Source: Andreprevotia chitinilytica DSM 18519 (lineage in GTDB: Bacteria; Pseudomonadota; Gammaproteobacteria; Burkholderiales; Chitinibacteraceae). Taken from it: DNA of 64,000 nt. The stretch spans positions 121,796-185,795 of the forward strand of contig NZ_JONM01000010.1 of the NCBI RefSeq assembly GCF_000711875.1, given 5' to 3'. The translations under genes were made by a program, and so were the position numbers. The notes beneath the pieces were generated by a model. It was given only the letters and a program-made list of their open reading frames with translations. It was not told the origin of the DNA and made no database searches. Shown one piece after another: positions 56,002 through 64,000 of this stretch (position 1 is its first letter; each line of letters starts with the position of its first letter).

Positions 56002-56634
56002 TTAATTTTTCTTTTTCTTTGCTGCAAACTCGGCCTGATGCATCGCTTCTATTTCTGCTTCATCGAGTGAGCGATATGTCTTCGCAACCGCTTGCATCAT
56101 CAGATTGTCCGGATCCTTCCCCGCTGTGAGCTGGATATTACTCAACGTCACGATCCGGGATAACCGCGCGACATCGCTAACGAATGCAGCAAGATCGTGA
56201 TAGCTGCCGCCAATCTTGATTTCGATTGGCAACTCGGCCAACTCCGATGTCTTATTTTCAGTTCCGGGTTTAAACAGCTCGAACTGCAACCCACGCCCGA
56301 CACCTGCCTGGTTCACTTCGGTCAGCAGGGTTTCCATTTCGGATTTACTCGGGAGCTGCTTCAACAACGCACCGAACGACTGCTGGATTTCCAACAGCTG
56401 CTGTTTATATGCATCGAGATTGATCGCTTTCTTCTTTTTCTCGATAAATTGCGACTTAAGCTGATCTTCTTGAGCAATCCCATCGTTGAGCGCCTGCATT
56501 TGGTCGCTCCACAGATAGAAATACCCCCCTACCAGCACCAGCACAAACACCAACACCAACAGCGCCATTTGCACCGGCAGTGGCCAATCGCCAATTTCTT
56601 TCGGATTCAGACTACGCAGTTCGTCAAGCGTCAT
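56002..56634 (-). CDS. pilO: Type IV pilus inner-membrane protein PilO
   Basis: A 210-residue protein with one membrane helix (QMALLVLVFVLVLVGGYFY), a coiled-coil stretch (EEDQLKSQFIEKKKKAINLDAYKQQLLEI) and a ferredoxin-like periplasmic domain. It pairs with PilN. The ATG at 56634 begins MTLDELRSLNPKEIGDWPL, the usual start, and is one base after the pilN stop codon ends. Confidence 0.95.
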   Translation of the reverse strand: MTLDELRSLNPKEIGDWPLPVQMALLVLVFVLVLVGGYFYLWSDQMQALNDGIAQEDQLKSQFIEKKKKAINLDAYKQQLLEIQQSFGALLKQLPSKSEMETLLTEVNQAGVGRGLQFELFKPGTENKTSELAELPIEIKIGGSYHDLAAFVSDVARLSRIVTLSNIQLTAGKDPDNLMMQAVAKTYRSLDEAEIEAMHQAEFAAKKKKN

Positions 56635-56635
56635 G

Positions 56636-57235
56636 TCAGGCCCCTTTATTCTGTGGTTTTTGGGCGGGAGCTGATGCTTCACCAGTTTGTTCGGCAGTGC
56701 GTGTGATCTTGATCTTGAGCGTGAACTCCGACAATCGCTGGCTGCCGACTTGAGCTGCTTTTACCTCGATCAAAAGCGGCTGCTCAAACGTCTCGGAATC
56801 ATTCAAGTTGCGCATCAACGTCGAAACGCGAGCATTGGATTGCGCATACCCAATCAGCGTCAACGAGTCATCTGTCTGCTTTATATCTTTGAGATAGATA
56901 CCCTCCGGCGTTTGCCGGGTTAGCTGATCCAGCACATGAACGGCTTCGGAGCGGTTCGACTGCAGCCGTTCGACTACTTTTTTCCGATCGAGCAAGGCTT
57001 GCTTCTCGGCTTTGAGTTTGTCGATTTCTGCGATTTCCCGATCCAGTTTGGCGTTCTCGTCTTTCAGGAACTGGTTGCGCTCGTTCTGTGTATTGATACG
57101 GCTTTCATAAAACGCATACACGGCACCAACAACAACGATGGATGCTGCAAACGTAATCGCCAGCGAAATCAAATACCGTCGTTGTCGCGCAGCACGCTTC
57201 TGTTCACGGTGAGGAAGGAGGTTAATCCGGATCAT
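56636..57235 (-). CDS. pilN: Type IV pilus inner-membrane protein PilN
   Basis: A 199-residue protein. The cytoplasmic N-terminus MIRINLLPHREQKRAARQRR is the conserved PilM-binding motif (INLLP). One membrane helix follows (ISLAITFAASIVVVGAVYAF), then a long coiled coil and a periplasmic domain. The gene overlaps pilM by ATGA (57232-57235). Confidence 0.96.
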   Translation of the reverse strand: MIRINLLPHREQKRAARQRRYLISLAITFAASIVVVGAVYAFYESRINTQNERNQFLKDENAKLDREIAEIDKLKAEKQALLDRKKVVERLQSNRSEAVHVLDQLTRQTPEGIYLKDIKQTDDSLTLIGYAQSNARVSTLMRNLNDSETFEQPLLIEVKAAQVGSQRLSEFTLKIKITRTAEQTGEASAPAQKPQNKGA

Positions 57236-58305
57236 GACGGGTCAAACCTCCGCATGGCGAGACCACAAGCAATCAATAGGGAAGGGGCATCGAGCTGGAT
57301 TTGTTTACCACGTACCTTGCCCGTCGCCATGCCGAAAAATGGATTGGCTCGCATCGTACTCGGCACTTGCGCCCGGGTGGAGACGGCTTCATCCAGACCA
57401 TGGATAGCGCTGCAGCCACCCGCCAAAAGGATGTGATCCACAGAGTTATAGTTACTGGAAGTGTAAAAAAACTGAAGAGACCGTGAAATTTCCAGCGCCA
57501 GGGTATCCATGAACGGTTGCAATACTTCCGGTTCATAATTTTCCGGCAGGCCACCAAAACGCTTGGCTTGCTCCGCCTCATCGGCTGACATGTTGAACTT
57601 GCGCTGGATTTCCTGAGTCAACTGGTTCCCGGCATAGGCTTGATCCCGACTGTAAATCGATTGCCCATCCTTGAAGATATTCATATGCATGGCCGTTGCG
57701 CCGATGTCGACCACAGCCACGATCTGGTTATCCCCTTGATTGGGCAACTGCGGTCGCATCAGCTCGAAAGCCGCTTGCGTTGCGTACGACTCGACGTCAA
57801 CCACGGCAGCTCGCAGACCCGCGGCCTCGATCACGGCCACGCGCTCGTCAACCTTTTCCTTTTTAGCCGCTGCAATCAGTACTTCGGACTCGTCCGGTAC
57901 TGCCGGCGAACGCCCGAGGGTTTGGAAATCGAGATTGACCTCATCGAGCGAGAACGGAATGTACTGATTGGCTTCGGTTTCGACCTGCGTTTCCAGCTCA
58001 CGCTCGGTCAGATCGGCCGGCACCAGGATTTTCTTGGTAATCACCGCTGCCGCAGGCAAAGCAATCGACACGTTCTTCACTTTCGATCCGAGGTGACGCC
58101 ATGCCTTTTTGACGACGTCGGCAACGACGTCATGATTAGCGATATTGCCATCGGTCACGGCATCTTTTGGCAACGCCTCGATCACATAACGTTCGAGACT
58201 GAAATTACGCCCGGTTTGCCCAAGTTCGACCATCTTCACTGCCGAGGAGCTAATATCAACCCCGATCAGCGGCGGCACCTTAGGCTTGAGAAAGTCGAGG
58301 TTCAA
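57232..58305 (-). CDS. pilM: Type IV pilus actin-like protein PilM
   Basis: A 357-residue actin/FtsA-like cytoplasmic ATPase. It binds the tail of PilN and links the pilus base to the motor. Text: LIGVDISSSAVKMVEL, VAVVDIGATAMHMNIFKDGQ and HILLAGGCSAIHGLDEAV form the nucleotide pocket. The start is TTG at 58305, supported by AAGGA eight bases upstream and by the usual N-terminus MNLDFLKPK. It is the first gene of pilMNOPQ. mrcA runs the other way. Confidence 0.96.
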   Translation of the reverse strand: MNLDFLKPKVPPLIGVDISSSAVKMVELGQTGRNFSLERYVIEALPKDAVTDGNIANHDVVADVVKKAWRHLGSKVKNVSIALPAAAVITKKILVPADLTERELETQVETEANQYIPFSLDEVNLDFQTLGRSPAVPDESEVLIAAAKKEKVDERVAVIEAAGLRAAVVDVESYATQAAFELMRPQLPNQGDNQIVAVVDIGATAMHMNIFKDGQSIYSRDQAYAGNQLTQEIQRKFNMSADEAEQAKRFGGLPENYEPEVLQPFMDTLALEISRSLQFFYTSSNYNSVDHILLAGGCSAIHGLDEAVSTRAQVPSTMRANPFFGMATGKVRGKQIQLDAPSLLIACGLAMRRFDPS

Positions 58306-58473
58306 CGCGAAATTCCTTATAAAATAGGGTGGTAGCGTAATTCATTACCAAGCTGCATTAGATCGTAGCAGCGTGCCTCGACCCATGTAAAGCAAGCTAG
58401 TCAATACCCTAGTTTTTTGCAACAACAATGCTTTAGCGTAAATTACGGCCAAGTCCAAATCCGACACGAATCA
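58306..58473. promoter_or_regulatory. Divergent promoter region between pilM and mrcA
   Basis: A 168-base AT-richer gap. On the minus strand the bases before pilM contain TATTTTATAA close to the ribosome-binding sequence. No clear operator was seen. Both outward transcripts must start here. Confidence 0.45.
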
Positions 58474-60783
58474 ATGACCAAACGAATCCTGCTTATCGCT
58501 ACCGGTGCACTGGCCGGTCTCATCCTGCTTTTTGCAGGTTTGATCCTGTTCGCGGTTTTGATCAGTTACCCGCGTTTACCATCTCTTGATGCACTGACCG
58601 ACTATCGGCCCAAAATGCCACTGCGCGTTTATACAGCAGATGCGGTATTAATCGGTGAATTCGGTGAAGAGCGTCGCGCTTTTACACCCATAGACCAAGT
58701 CCCGGCGCTGATGAAACAAGCACTGCTGGCCGCGGAAGACGAGCGGTTCTATCAGCACGGTGGCATCGATTATCTTGGCGTGTTGCGAGCGATGGTCGGC
58801 AATCTTCTATCCGGCCATTCGCAGTCGGGCGCCAGCACAATCACAATGCAAGTTGCCCGGAATTTCTATCTCTCCAACGAGAAAACCTTTACTAGAAAAT
58901 TCAACGAAGCCTTACTATCCTTTAAGATTGAGCACAATTTATCCAAGGATCAAATCCTTGAACTTTATATCAATCAAATCTATTTAGGCCAACGTGCATA
59001 TGGGTTTAGCTCTGCCGGGCAAACCTATTTTGGGAAGGATCTCAAGCAACTCACTATTGCCGAATACGCAATGCTTGCCGGACTACCTAAAGCACCGTCA
59101 GCTTACAACCCAGTCGTGAACCCAAAACGGGCGGCATTGCGTCAACAATACGTATTACGACGCATGCATGAACTGCATTTCATCGACGATGCGCAGTATG
59201 AATCAGCGCTGAAAGAACCCCTGCATTTGCGCAAAGGTAGCCAGGAATACGCCGTACACGCCGAGTATTTGGCTGAGATGGTTCGGCAAATGATGGCGGA
59301 ACGATACAAAGAAGTCGCCTACACCCAAGGCTTCCGGGTGTTCACCACGCTAGATAGTCAGCAGCAGGAAGCAGCCTATCAAGCGCTCCGCCAAGGTCTG
59401 CTCGATTATGATCTGCGTCACGGTTATCGCGGACCGGAAGGGTTTATCGACGAAACGCTGCTCGCCGCAGGCAAGGATGAAGGACTCGATGACGCCTTGG
59501 CCGATACCAAGGATTCGGACAACCTGATCCCGGCCATTGTGCTTGGCGCCAGCAGTAGCAAAATCCAGATTTATTTGCGCGGCGGCGAGCGGGCGGAAAT
59601 CGGCGCCGATGGCTTGCGCTTTGCTCGAGCATCGCTCTCCGACAAGACACCCCCGGCTAGCCGAATTCGCCCAGGTGCGATCATTCGCGTCAAACAAACC
59701 GATAAAGGCTGGGTAGTCAGTCAGTTGCCACAGGCCGAAGGTGCACTGGTAGCAATGGATCCGCAAAACGGTGCGCTCAAGGCATTGGTCGGTGGCTTCG
59801 ACTTCAACCGCAACAACTTCAACCACGTCACTCAGGCTTGGCGTCAACCAGGCTCCAGCTTCAAACCTTATATCTATTCAGCGTCGCTGGAACGAGGCGT
59901 GACTCCCGCCACCTTGATTAACGATGCGCCGTTGAGCATTGACCCGGGTGAAGTGGGTGGCCAGCGCTGGGAGCCAAAGAATGATGATGGCAAGTACCTT
60001 GGGCTGATCACTGTTCGCAATGCGCTCACGCTGTCACGCAACCTTGTGTCGATCCGTATCTTGCAAGCCATCGGCACCGACTACGCCCAACAGCACATCA
60101 CTCGCTTCGGCTTTAATCCCAAGCAACATCCGGCCTATCTGACCATGGCGCTTGGTGCTGGCAGCGTCACCCCCTTGCAGCAAGCAGAAGGCTATTCGGT
60201 GTTTGCCAATACCGGTTATCGGGTGCATTCGTACTTTGTGGACCGAATCGAGGATGCTCGGGGCAAGGTATTAGCCAAAACGCAGCCGGAAATCGCCGGA
60301 CAAAACGCGAAACGGACGTTGGACGCACGCAACGCGTTTGTGATGACCAGCATCATGCAAGACGTGGTTCGTTTCGGAACCGCCTCACGTGCTAACAAGG
60401 CACTTGGCCGACCGGATCTGGCGGGGAAGACCGGAACAACAAGCGAAATGCACGATGCATGGTTCGCCGGATTCCAACCTTCGCTGGTTGCAGTCGCCTG
60501 GGTGGGGTTCGATCAACCGCGCACGCTTGGCGGTGGTGAATATGGTGCACGCTTGGCGCTGCCGATCTGGATCAACTTCATGAGCAAGGCACTGCGTAAC
60601 GTGCCCGTCTATCAATATCCGGTACCAGATGGCGTAGTCGCTCAAACGGTTGAAGGCGAGAAAGGCGCGTTTACAGAATATTTCTTCAGCGAATTTACGC
60701 AAACCAATCCAGAATTGGGGCTGGGGAGCAGCAGCGGTGGCGGAGGCCAACCGCTCGACGAGATCAAGGACCAGTTGTTCTGA
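58474..60783 (+). CDS. mrcA: Penicillin-binding protein 1A (class A, bifunctional)
   Basis: A 769-residue peptidoglycan polymerase and cross-linker. One N-terminal membrane helix is followed by a GT51 glycosyltransferase domain (catalytic Glu88 in EDERFYQHGG; GASTITMQVARNFYL). An OB-like insert comes next and then the transpeptidase domain with SSFK (catalytic Ser461), SRN (TLSRNLVS) and KTG (Lys652). A longer frame begins at 58417, but the ATG at 58474 gives the usual N-terminus. It is divergent from pilM, an arrangement seen in many proteobacteria. Confidence 0.97.
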   Translation: MTKRILLIATGALAGLILLFAGLILFAVLISYPRLPSLDALTDYRPKMPLRVYTADAVLIGEFGEERRAFTPIDQVPALMKQALLAAEDERFYQHGGIDYLGVLRAMVGNLLSGHSQSGASTITMQVARNFYLSNEKTFTRKFNEALLSFKIEHNLSKDQILELYINQIYLGQRAYGFSSAGQTYFGKDLKQLTIAEYAMLAGLPKAPSAYNPVVNPKRAALRQQYVLRRMHELHFIDDAQYESALKEPLHLRKGSQEYAVHAEYLAEMVRQMMAERYKEVAYTQGFRVFTTLDSQQQEAAYQALRQGLLDYDLRHGYRGPEGFIDETLLAAGKDEGLDDALADTKDSDNLIPAIVLGASSSKIQIYLRGGERAEIGADGLRFARASLSDKTPPASRIRPGAIIRVKQTDKGWVVSQLPQAEGALVAMDPQNGALKALVGGFDFNRNNFNHVTQAWRQPGSSFKPYIYSASLERGVTPATLINDAPLSIDPGEVGGQRWEPKNDDGKYLGLITVRNALTLSRNLVSIRILQAIGTDYAQQHITRFGFNPKQHPAYLTMALGAGSVTPLQQAEGYSVFANTGYRVHSYFVDRIEDARGKVLAKTQPEIAGQNAKRTLDARNAFVMTSIMQDVVRFGTASRANKALGRPDLAGKTGTTSEMHDAWFAGFQPSLVAVAWVGFDQPRTLGGGEYGARLALPIWINFMSKALRNVPVYQYPVPDGVVAQTVEGEKGAFTEYFFSEFTQTNPELGLGSSSGGGGQPLDEIKDQLF

Positions 60784-60832
60784 TCAACCCGATCAGACTG
60801 CGCGGCCCGTCATCCGATAACAGGGGGCCACC

Positions 60833-61441
60833 ATGGGAAAGAATGCTGCATCAGAACGCCAGTCATCCGCACTGCGTGCTGAAATTGCCCATCGGGCCGC
60901 GCGCCTGATTGCCGAAGATCACATTTTTGATTTCGCACAGGCCAAGAAAAAGGCTGCACGCCAGCTCGGCATTGCCGATGGCCGCGCCCTGCCATCCAAT
61001 CAGGAAATCGAGCTCGCTCTGGAGAGTTATCGCTCGATTTACCAACCTGAGCACGGTGATCACTTGGCGCAATTGCGCGCCAAAGCAGTTTCCATCATGC
61101 GACTGCTGGCGGATTTCCAACCTTACCTCACCGGCTCAGTGCTGTCAGGCGTGGCCGGTGCGCACTCGGATATCAACCTGCTGCTGTTTTCTGATGATCC
61201 GAAAGCGCTCGAGCTCTTCCTACTCAACCGACAAATCGACTATCAACACGTTGAGCCGAATCCCAGCTTGCGTCATGCGGACTATCCGACCTTGGTACTC
61301 TGGTATGACGACAGTGCCGTCAAGCTGCACGTCCGTCCGCTCAGCGCAGAGCGTAACAATGCCCGTCGAGATGAGCGCGCCCGCCTGGATCAACTAGAAC
61401 CCTTGTTCGCGGCACAGGCTGCTACATCCGTCGCTGCGTGA
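60833..61441 (+). CDS. Nucleotidyltransferase-like protein, second Asp replaced
   Basis: A 202-residue cytoplasmic protein. The middle has a pol-beta-type pattern, LTGSVLSGVAGAHSDINLLLFSDD, where active enzymes show GS-x(9-10)-D-x-D. Here the second Asp is Asn (SDIN), so catalysis may be lost or altered. The N-terminal 90 residues are helical and charged (IFDFAQAKKKAARQLGIADG). Related betaproteobacterial proteins, as I recall, are next to mrcA. The function is unknown. Confidence 0.8.
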   Translation: MGKNAASERQSSALRAEIAHRAARLIAEDHIFDFAQAKKKAARQLGIADGRALPSNQEIELALESYRSIYQPEHGDHLAQLRAKAVSIMRLLADFQPYLTGSVLSGVAGAHSDINLLLFSDDPKALELFLLNRQIDYQHVEPNPSLRHADYPTLVLWYDDSAVKLHVRPLSAERNNARRDERARLDQLEPLFAAQAATSVAA

Positions 61442-61447
61442 TGAGAT

Positions 61448-62173
61448 ATGCAGCACCAAGCGTCGCTGGAGCCAGTATTTCTTAGTCATCCAGACCCTTA
61501 TCTCATCCATGATCCGGTCGAAATCGACTACTTGATTCACGCGTTGCAGAGCCACGAGGCCATCTGCCTTTATCCAGCACGGCATCGAGAGCCTTTTTTC
61601 ATCAGTGCCTTGTTGCTTATTGGATCTGATTACCTGCTCTTTGATGCCGCAAAGGAAGAATGGATCAATGCACTGTTGTTAAAACATGGCTTGATGTGCG
61701 TTGGCGTCGTTCGCCAAGTCAAGGTGCAGTTCTCAACATCGGAGTGCCAGCTCGTCGCCTACGATGGGCAGCCTGCGTTGCGCATTGATTGGCCCACCGA
61801 GATATTGCGCTTGCAACGACGCGAGGCTTTTCGGCAAGACGTGCCTCATTATGAGGAGTTGGTTTGCCTATCGTTGCAGGGCCAAGCGTGGCCGATTCAG
61901 GATCTTAGCGTCGACGGCTTGGGTTTGCTGTGCCAAGGCAATGAACCCAGCGAATTTAAACCCGGCGCTATTGTGCATGGCTGGCGAATCGTTTTGCCAG
62001 ATGGTGAATTGGAAGTGGATATGCAATTCCGGGCTCGCAAGGAAATCGAGCTTCGCAACGGCAACCAAGCTGTCCATATCGGCTGCCGTTTCCTGAAGCT
62101 CAGCGATGCAAAGCAAGATCGGCTTGCTCGCTACCTAACCCAATTGCAACGACGCAGACTGTCGCAGGAATAA
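61448..62173 (+). CDS. YcgR-like PilZ-domain protein, probable cyclic-di-GMP receptor
   Basis: A 241-residue cytoplasmic protein with an N-terminal YcgR-type domain (residues 10-125) and a C-terminal PilZ domain. The PilZ motifs are visible: LQRREAFRQDVP (RxxxR) and IQDLSVDGLGLL (DxSxxG), then IGCRFLKLSD. YcgR binds cyclic-di-GMP and slows the flagellar motor. The gene lies seven bases after the nucleotidyltransferase-like gene. A candidate phosphodiesterase is at 24039. Confidence 0.87.
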   Translation: MQHQASLEPVFLSHPDPYLIHDPVEIDYLIHALQSHEAICLYPARHREPFFISALLLIGSDYLLFDAAKEEWINALLLKHGLMCVGVVRQVKVQFSTSECQLVAYDGQPALRIDWPTEILRLQRREAFRQDVPHYEELVCLSLQGQAWPIQDLSVDGLGLLCQGNEPSEFKPGAIVHGWRIVLPDGELEVDMQFRARKEIELRNGNQAVHIGCRFLKLSDAKQDRLARYLTQLQRRRLSQE

Positions 62174-62177
62174 GCCA

Positions 62178-63599
62178 GTGAGTCCGCTTTTCTCCGTTTC
62201 CGCCTTGAGGCAAATTGAAATCGAGGCTAAGCAACAAGGCGTTGACCTCATAGCACGGGCCGGCCAGCAAAGCGCCGAATGGCTACTGTCACGCTTCGCC
62301 AATGCAACTCGATATTCGGTCATGGTTGGCCCAGGCAATAACGGCCTGGACGCCTTGGCATGCGCTGCAATTTTGCATGCGCACGGAAAAGTCATTGAGC
62401 TGCGATTATCGAAGGCCAGCAAGCGTTTCTCACAAATCACGAACAGCTCATTGCAAGTTTGCGAAGATCCCTATGCGCACTGGGGAGAAGTGATTATCGA
62501 TGGCTTATTCGGGATCGGATTAAACCGGTCATTCGATCCAGTGCACCGTGACTTGTTGGCTGCAGCAAATGGCAGCAACGCTATCAAGATCGCACTCGAT
62601 ATCCCATCGGGGCTAAATGCCGATAATGGCGTCGCCATTGATGGTGCGTTCCTCGCCGATATCACATTGACCATGATTGGCGATAAACCTGGCTTGCACA
62701 CCGCCGATGGCAGGGATCATTCAGGTGAGGTTATTATTCTAGACTTGGGTCTATCTGAGCAGGACATGGCGTGCGGTCAGCTCATCAACCAACGTGATGA
62801 TCTACCGATCCTGCGCAGAAAACATCAAAGTCATAAAGGCAGCTTCGGCACCGTCGCTGTAATCGGTGGCAGCGTTGGCATGGTCGGGGCGGCATGGCTC
62901 GCTGGCAGAGCTGCAATCAATGCGGGTGCAGGCAAGGTTTATGTTGGCTCACTTCAGCACACATTGGATGTGGACCCACTCCAACCAGAACTCATGTTAC
63001 TGCCTGCCCAGTCTCTTCTCTCCCGCGATGATCTTGATGTCATCTCCATCGGGCCAGGCTTAGGAAAAAGCCCGGATGCACTTGTGTGCATGAAGCGAGT
63101 GCTGCAGAAGGAAGCGCAACTGGTCATCGACGCGGACGGGCTCAACTTGCTAGCCATGCATCAAGAATTGCAGCAGCTCGTAGCCGTACGGCAACGCCCT
63201 GCATTGCTGACCCCACACCCGGCGGAGGCGGCTCGTCTGCTTGGCTGCACCACAGCCCAAATCCAGGCCGATCGGGTTCAAGCCACACGTGCGCTGGCGA
63301 AACAGTTCAACGCCACAGTTGCACTTAAAGGCTCCGGCACGGTATGCAGCGCCGGCGATATATGGAGCATTAATGGCAGCGGCAATGCGCTTCTAGCCAA
63401 TGCCGGCCAAGGTGACGTGCTGTGTGGCCTCAGCGCAGCCCTGGTGGCTCAAGGACTTGCGCCATTTCCGGCACTGCAGCTGGCCTGCTATCTACACGGT
63501 AACATCGCCGATGAAGCGTTGGTGCGCTACCCAGGCGCAGTCACGCTGACGGCTAGCCAGGTCATTGCGCAGCTGAGCCGGGCGGTCAACCTCCGCTAA
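62178..63599 (+). CDS. nnr: Bifunctional NAD(P)H-hydrate epimerase / ADP-dependent dehydratase
   Basis: A 473-residue repair enzyme. The N-terminal YjeF_N epimerase domain (1-205) has VGPGNNGLDALACAAILHAHG and ALDIPSGLNADNG. The C-terminal dehydratase (210-473) has a HKGSFGTVAVIGGSVGMVGAAWLAGRAA region, ISIGPGLGK, LLTPHPAEAARLLG and NAGQGDVLCG near the active site. It restores damaged NAD(P)H hydrates. The start is four bases after the YcgR gene's stop, and the three genes 60833-63599 may be one transcript. Confidence 0.96.
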   Translation: MSPLFSVSALRQIEIEAKQQGVDLIARAGQQSAEWLLSRFANATRYSVMVGPGNNGLDALACAAILHAHGKVIELRLSKASKRFSQITNSSLQVCEDPYAHWGEVIIDGLFGIGLNRSFDPVHRDLLAAANGSNAIKIALDIPSGLNADNGVAIDGAFLADITLTMIGDKPGLHTADGRDHSGEVIILDLGLSEQDMACGQLINQRDDLPILRRKHQSHKGSFGTVAVIGGSVGMVGAAWLAGRAAINAGAGKVYVGSLQHTLDVDPLQPELMLLPAQSLLSRDDLDVISIGPGLGKSPDALVCMKRVLQKEAQLVIDADGLNLLAMHQELQQLVAVRQRPALLTPHPAEAARLLGCTTAQIQADRVQATRALAKQFNATVALKGSGTVCSAGDIWSINGSGNALLANAGQGDVLCGLSAALVAQGLAPFPALQLACYLHGNIADEALVRYPGAVTLTASQVIAQLSRAVNLR

Positions 63600-63651
63600 G
63601 GCATAGGGATTTAGGCGCACCCACACCTCACGCATTTGGCGGCCATAAAGC

Positions 63652-63686
63652 AAACGCCCCAGACATCATGGGATGCTGGGGCGTTC
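63652..63686 (-). terminator. Terminator of the rRNA operon
   Basis: AACGCCCCAG and CTGGGGCGTT form a perfect ten-base stem with a loop of about 13 bases. On the minus strand it is followed by TGCTTT. It lies ten bases past the 5S rRNA end. Confidence 0.85.
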
Positions 63687-63694
63687 AAATAAGA

Positions 63695-63809
63695 GCCTGG
63701 CGATGACCTACTTTCACACGGGAATCCGCACTATCATCGGCGCAAAGTCGTTTCACGGTCCTGTTCGGGATGGGAAGGCGTGGGGCCAACTCGCTATGGT
63801 CGCCAGACG
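63695..63809 (-). rRNA. rrf: 5S ribosomal RNA
   Basis: On the minus strand the sequence starts GTCTGGCGACCATAGCGAGT, continues with the conserved CCATCCCGAACAGG and ends in GTAGGTCATCGCCAGGC. The ends base-pair with each other (helix I). The length of about 115 bases is normal. The exact ends may be off by one or two bases. Confidence 0.97.
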
Positions 63810-63979
63810 TAACTGGTTGAGTTACGACGGTGGTCTGTCATGACTCTGAATTCGATAGAAGAAGCTTTACTACTTTGAACTGCGATCGACTCGTTCGTCC
63901 ATCGCCGCCCACTCAAATTGGTCTTGTCCTACTGGATTTGATTGCACTGCAAACCGCTACGCGCAACGCGCTTCAGGTT
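63810..63979 (-). other. 23S-5S spacer of the rRNA operon
   Basis: About 170 bases between 5S and the presumed 23S end. It holds a GCGTTGCGCGTAGCG-type palindromic stretch (63955-63975), which probably pairs with sequence before 23S for processing. No tRNA gene is present. Confidence 0.6.
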
Positions 63980-64000
63980 ATAGGATCAAGCCGCACGGGC
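63980..64000 (-). rRNA. rrl: 3' end of 23S ribosomal RNA, cut by the window edge
   Basis: The last 25 bases read on the minus strand GCCCGTGCGGCTTGATCCTA then TAACC. This is what I recall for the 3' end of 23S rRNA in Neisseriales. Its position upstream of 5S supports this. The mature end is placed at about 63980. Confidence 0.65.

Overview
The window is 64 kb of GC-rich chromosome. The gene content and order suggest a betaproteobacterium, most likely of the order Neisseriales: mlaFEDCB-mlaA, an ABC-2 exporter, a bolA-type gene, murA and hisG/hisD in one run; psd-pssA-leuA; and pilMNOPQ-aroK-aroB divergent from a class A penicillin-binding protein. This placement rests on gene order and protein resemblance, not on a 16S sequence. 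There is no phage, CRISPR array, integron or transposase in the window. The accessory signal is carried by several families of short palindromic intergenic repeats, one toxin-antitoxin pair, a decayed secretin gene and a hydrolase remnant.

Layout. 1-6306 (minus): a DUF58 / MoxR / DUF4350 / DUF4129 / SpoIIM / RDD / RDD membrane cluster joined mostly by 4-base ATGA overlaps. 6432-17650 (minus): hisD, a LysE-type exporter, hisG, a DUF4870 protein, murA, a small membrane protein, a BolA-family protein, an ABC-2 exporter split by a GNAT gene, then mlaA-B-C-D-E-F for outer-membrane lipid asymmetry. 17958-19737 (plus): a frameshifted, truncated MshL-like secretin. 19936-24782: a COG3146 acyltransferase, grxD with an IscR-like site, rcnA with an NreA/RcnR-type repressor and its palindrome, prmC and an EAL-domain protein. 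25021-28577: corA, a DHA2 efflux pump, and a TetR gene preceded by the tail of a lost alpha/beta hydrolase.

28803-41908 (minus) is the metabolic centrepiece: atzF, urea carboxylase, a GntR/FCD regulator and urtABCDE. These import urea with an ABC transporter and break it down by the ATP-dependent urea amidolyase route. Upstream of atzF is a full-consensus sigma-54 promoter, a GntR-type palindrome just past its predicted start site, and distant NtrC-like half-sites, which points to nitrogen-starvation control. Almost every gap in this locus holds a palindromic repeat of the CCCCCTT..AAGGGGG family, and one copy is translated in frame inside urea carboxylase.

42240-49192: a VapBC-like pair, two NAD(P)-binding oxidoreductases around a LysR gene, then psd and pssA (phosphatidylethanolamine synthesis) and leuA, whose reading frame carries an N-terminal helix-turn-helix-like extension and a second well-placed internal start. 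49477-53360: a DUF2069 protein, a WrbA-like flavoprotein, a YihY/BrkB membrane protein, aroB and aroK. 53396-58305: pilQ, P, O, N and M, the type IV pilus alignment and secretin genes. 58474-63599 (plus): mrcA, a nucleotidyltransferase-like protein, a YcgR/PilZ protein and nnrDE. The right edge is the end of an rRNA operon on the minus strand: 5S rRNA with a terminator, the spacer, and the last bases of 23S rRNA.
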